7,426 bases of DNA from assembly GCA_031404155.1 (NCBI GenBank), contig JANNGZ010000390.1:1-7426 (forward strand), given 5' to 3'. The position numbers were made by a program, and so were the translations under genes. The notes under the pieces were generated by a model that worked only from the letters and a program-made list of their open reading frames with translations, searched no databases and was not told the DNA's origin. Positions 7,061-7,426 of the stretch are shown here, piece by piece (positions within the stretch are counted from its first letter, which is position 1; each line of letters opens with the position of its first letter). Origin of the DNA: JANNGZ01 sp031404155 (GTDB lineage Bacteria; Pseudomonadota; Gammaproteobacteria; Burkholderiales; Burkholderiaceae_C).

Positions 7061-7426
7061 TCATCGCGTGGCGCGCCGGCGCACGCAGTCGAGGTAGGCA
7101 TGCCCGTCGGGCGGCAGGCCCGAGCGCTGCGAGGCCCAGATCATCTCGCCCAGGCATTCCATCAGCTGGTGCTGCGCCTCGTGCGCCGAGCCGATTTTCG
7201 CCTGCAGCAGTTCGAAGGCCTGTTTGATACCGCGGGGCTGGTCGATCGCCACCTGCTCGCTGATCGACAGGTGCATGCTCAGGTGCAGGAAGGGGTTGCT
7301 GCGCCCCTCTTCCACCGTGTAGCTCGCGGCCAGCGCGGCGTCCAGGTCGGCCAGCTCGGCATGGTATTCGGCATGTTCGTCGATCCAGCGCGCGGCTTGC
7401 GCCTGCATCGGGCTCAGCGGCAGGCC
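7061..7426 (-). CDS. DUF1841 family protein, N-terminus beyond window
   Basis: The frame is open to the right edge, and codons before the Met at 7408 read GLPLSP, which continues naturally into the family sequence, so the true start lies outside the window. The visible 121 residues carry the DUF1841 pattern: WIDEHAEYH, then NPFLHLSMHLSISEQ, IDQPRGI, and AQHQLMECLGEMIWASQRSG near the C-terminus, ending with YLDCVRR and a short basic tail. Family members as I recall are about 140-150 residues, so some 20-25 N-terminal residues are missing. The protein is small, soluble and mostly helical, with several His, Glu and Met residues in the conserved blocks; whether they bind metal is unknown. No function is established. 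It precedes the FKBP gene by 41 bases on the same strand and is probably co-transcribed with it. Confidence 0.9.
   Translation of the reverse strand, partial: GLPLSPMQAQAARWIDEHAEYHAELADLDAALAASYTVEEGRSNPFLHLSMHLSISEQVAIDQPRGIKQAFELLQAKIGSAHEAQHQLMECLGEMIWASQRSGLPPDGHAYLDCVRRRATR

Overview
The window comes from a high-GC, Gram-negative chromosome. Its gene content (DUF1841, a secreted FKBP isomerase, YedI/DUF808, a PlsB-like acyltransferase, an MHYT sensor kinase) and codon use suggest a betaproteobacterium of the order Burkholderiales, probably near the Leptothrix/Rubrivivax/Methylibium group. That placement is inferred from memory of related proteins and was not searched. Nothing indicates a plasmid, phage or insertion sequence, and no RNA gene or CRISPR array was seen.

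Layout. (1) Bases 1-2718, minus strand: the N-terminal 906 codons of a large membrane sensor histidine kinase (MHYT membrane sensor, four PAS domains, start of the HisKA phosphoacceptor domain). It runs off the left edge. (2) Bases 2719-3022: a non-coding gap holding a compact GC-rich multi-hairpin element of REP-like appearance. (3) Bases 3023-4453, minus strand: a short PlsB/GPAT-like acyltransferase. (4) Bases 4685-5386, plus strand: a divergently transcribed basic protein I do not recognise, probably with a TTG start. (5) Bases 5517-6437, plus strand: a YedI/DUF808 inner-membrane protein behind a plausible sigma70 promoter. (6) Bases 6558-7019, minus strand: a secreted FKBP-type prolyl isomerase, convergent with yedI. 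(7) Bases 7061-7426, minus strand: a DUF1841 protein cut at the right edge, 41 bases upstream of the isomerase gene and probably co-transcribed with it.

The genes do not form one pathway. They look like ordinary chromosomal neighbours: a signalling gene, a phospholipid acyltransferase, membrane and periplasmic housekeeping functions, and two poorly characterised proteins. I found no convincing new multi-gene system. The items most worth a second look are the sensor kinase architecture with its duplicated PAS unit, the intergenic hairpin element, the unrecognised protein at 4685-5386 and the truncated-PlsB form of the acyltransferase.
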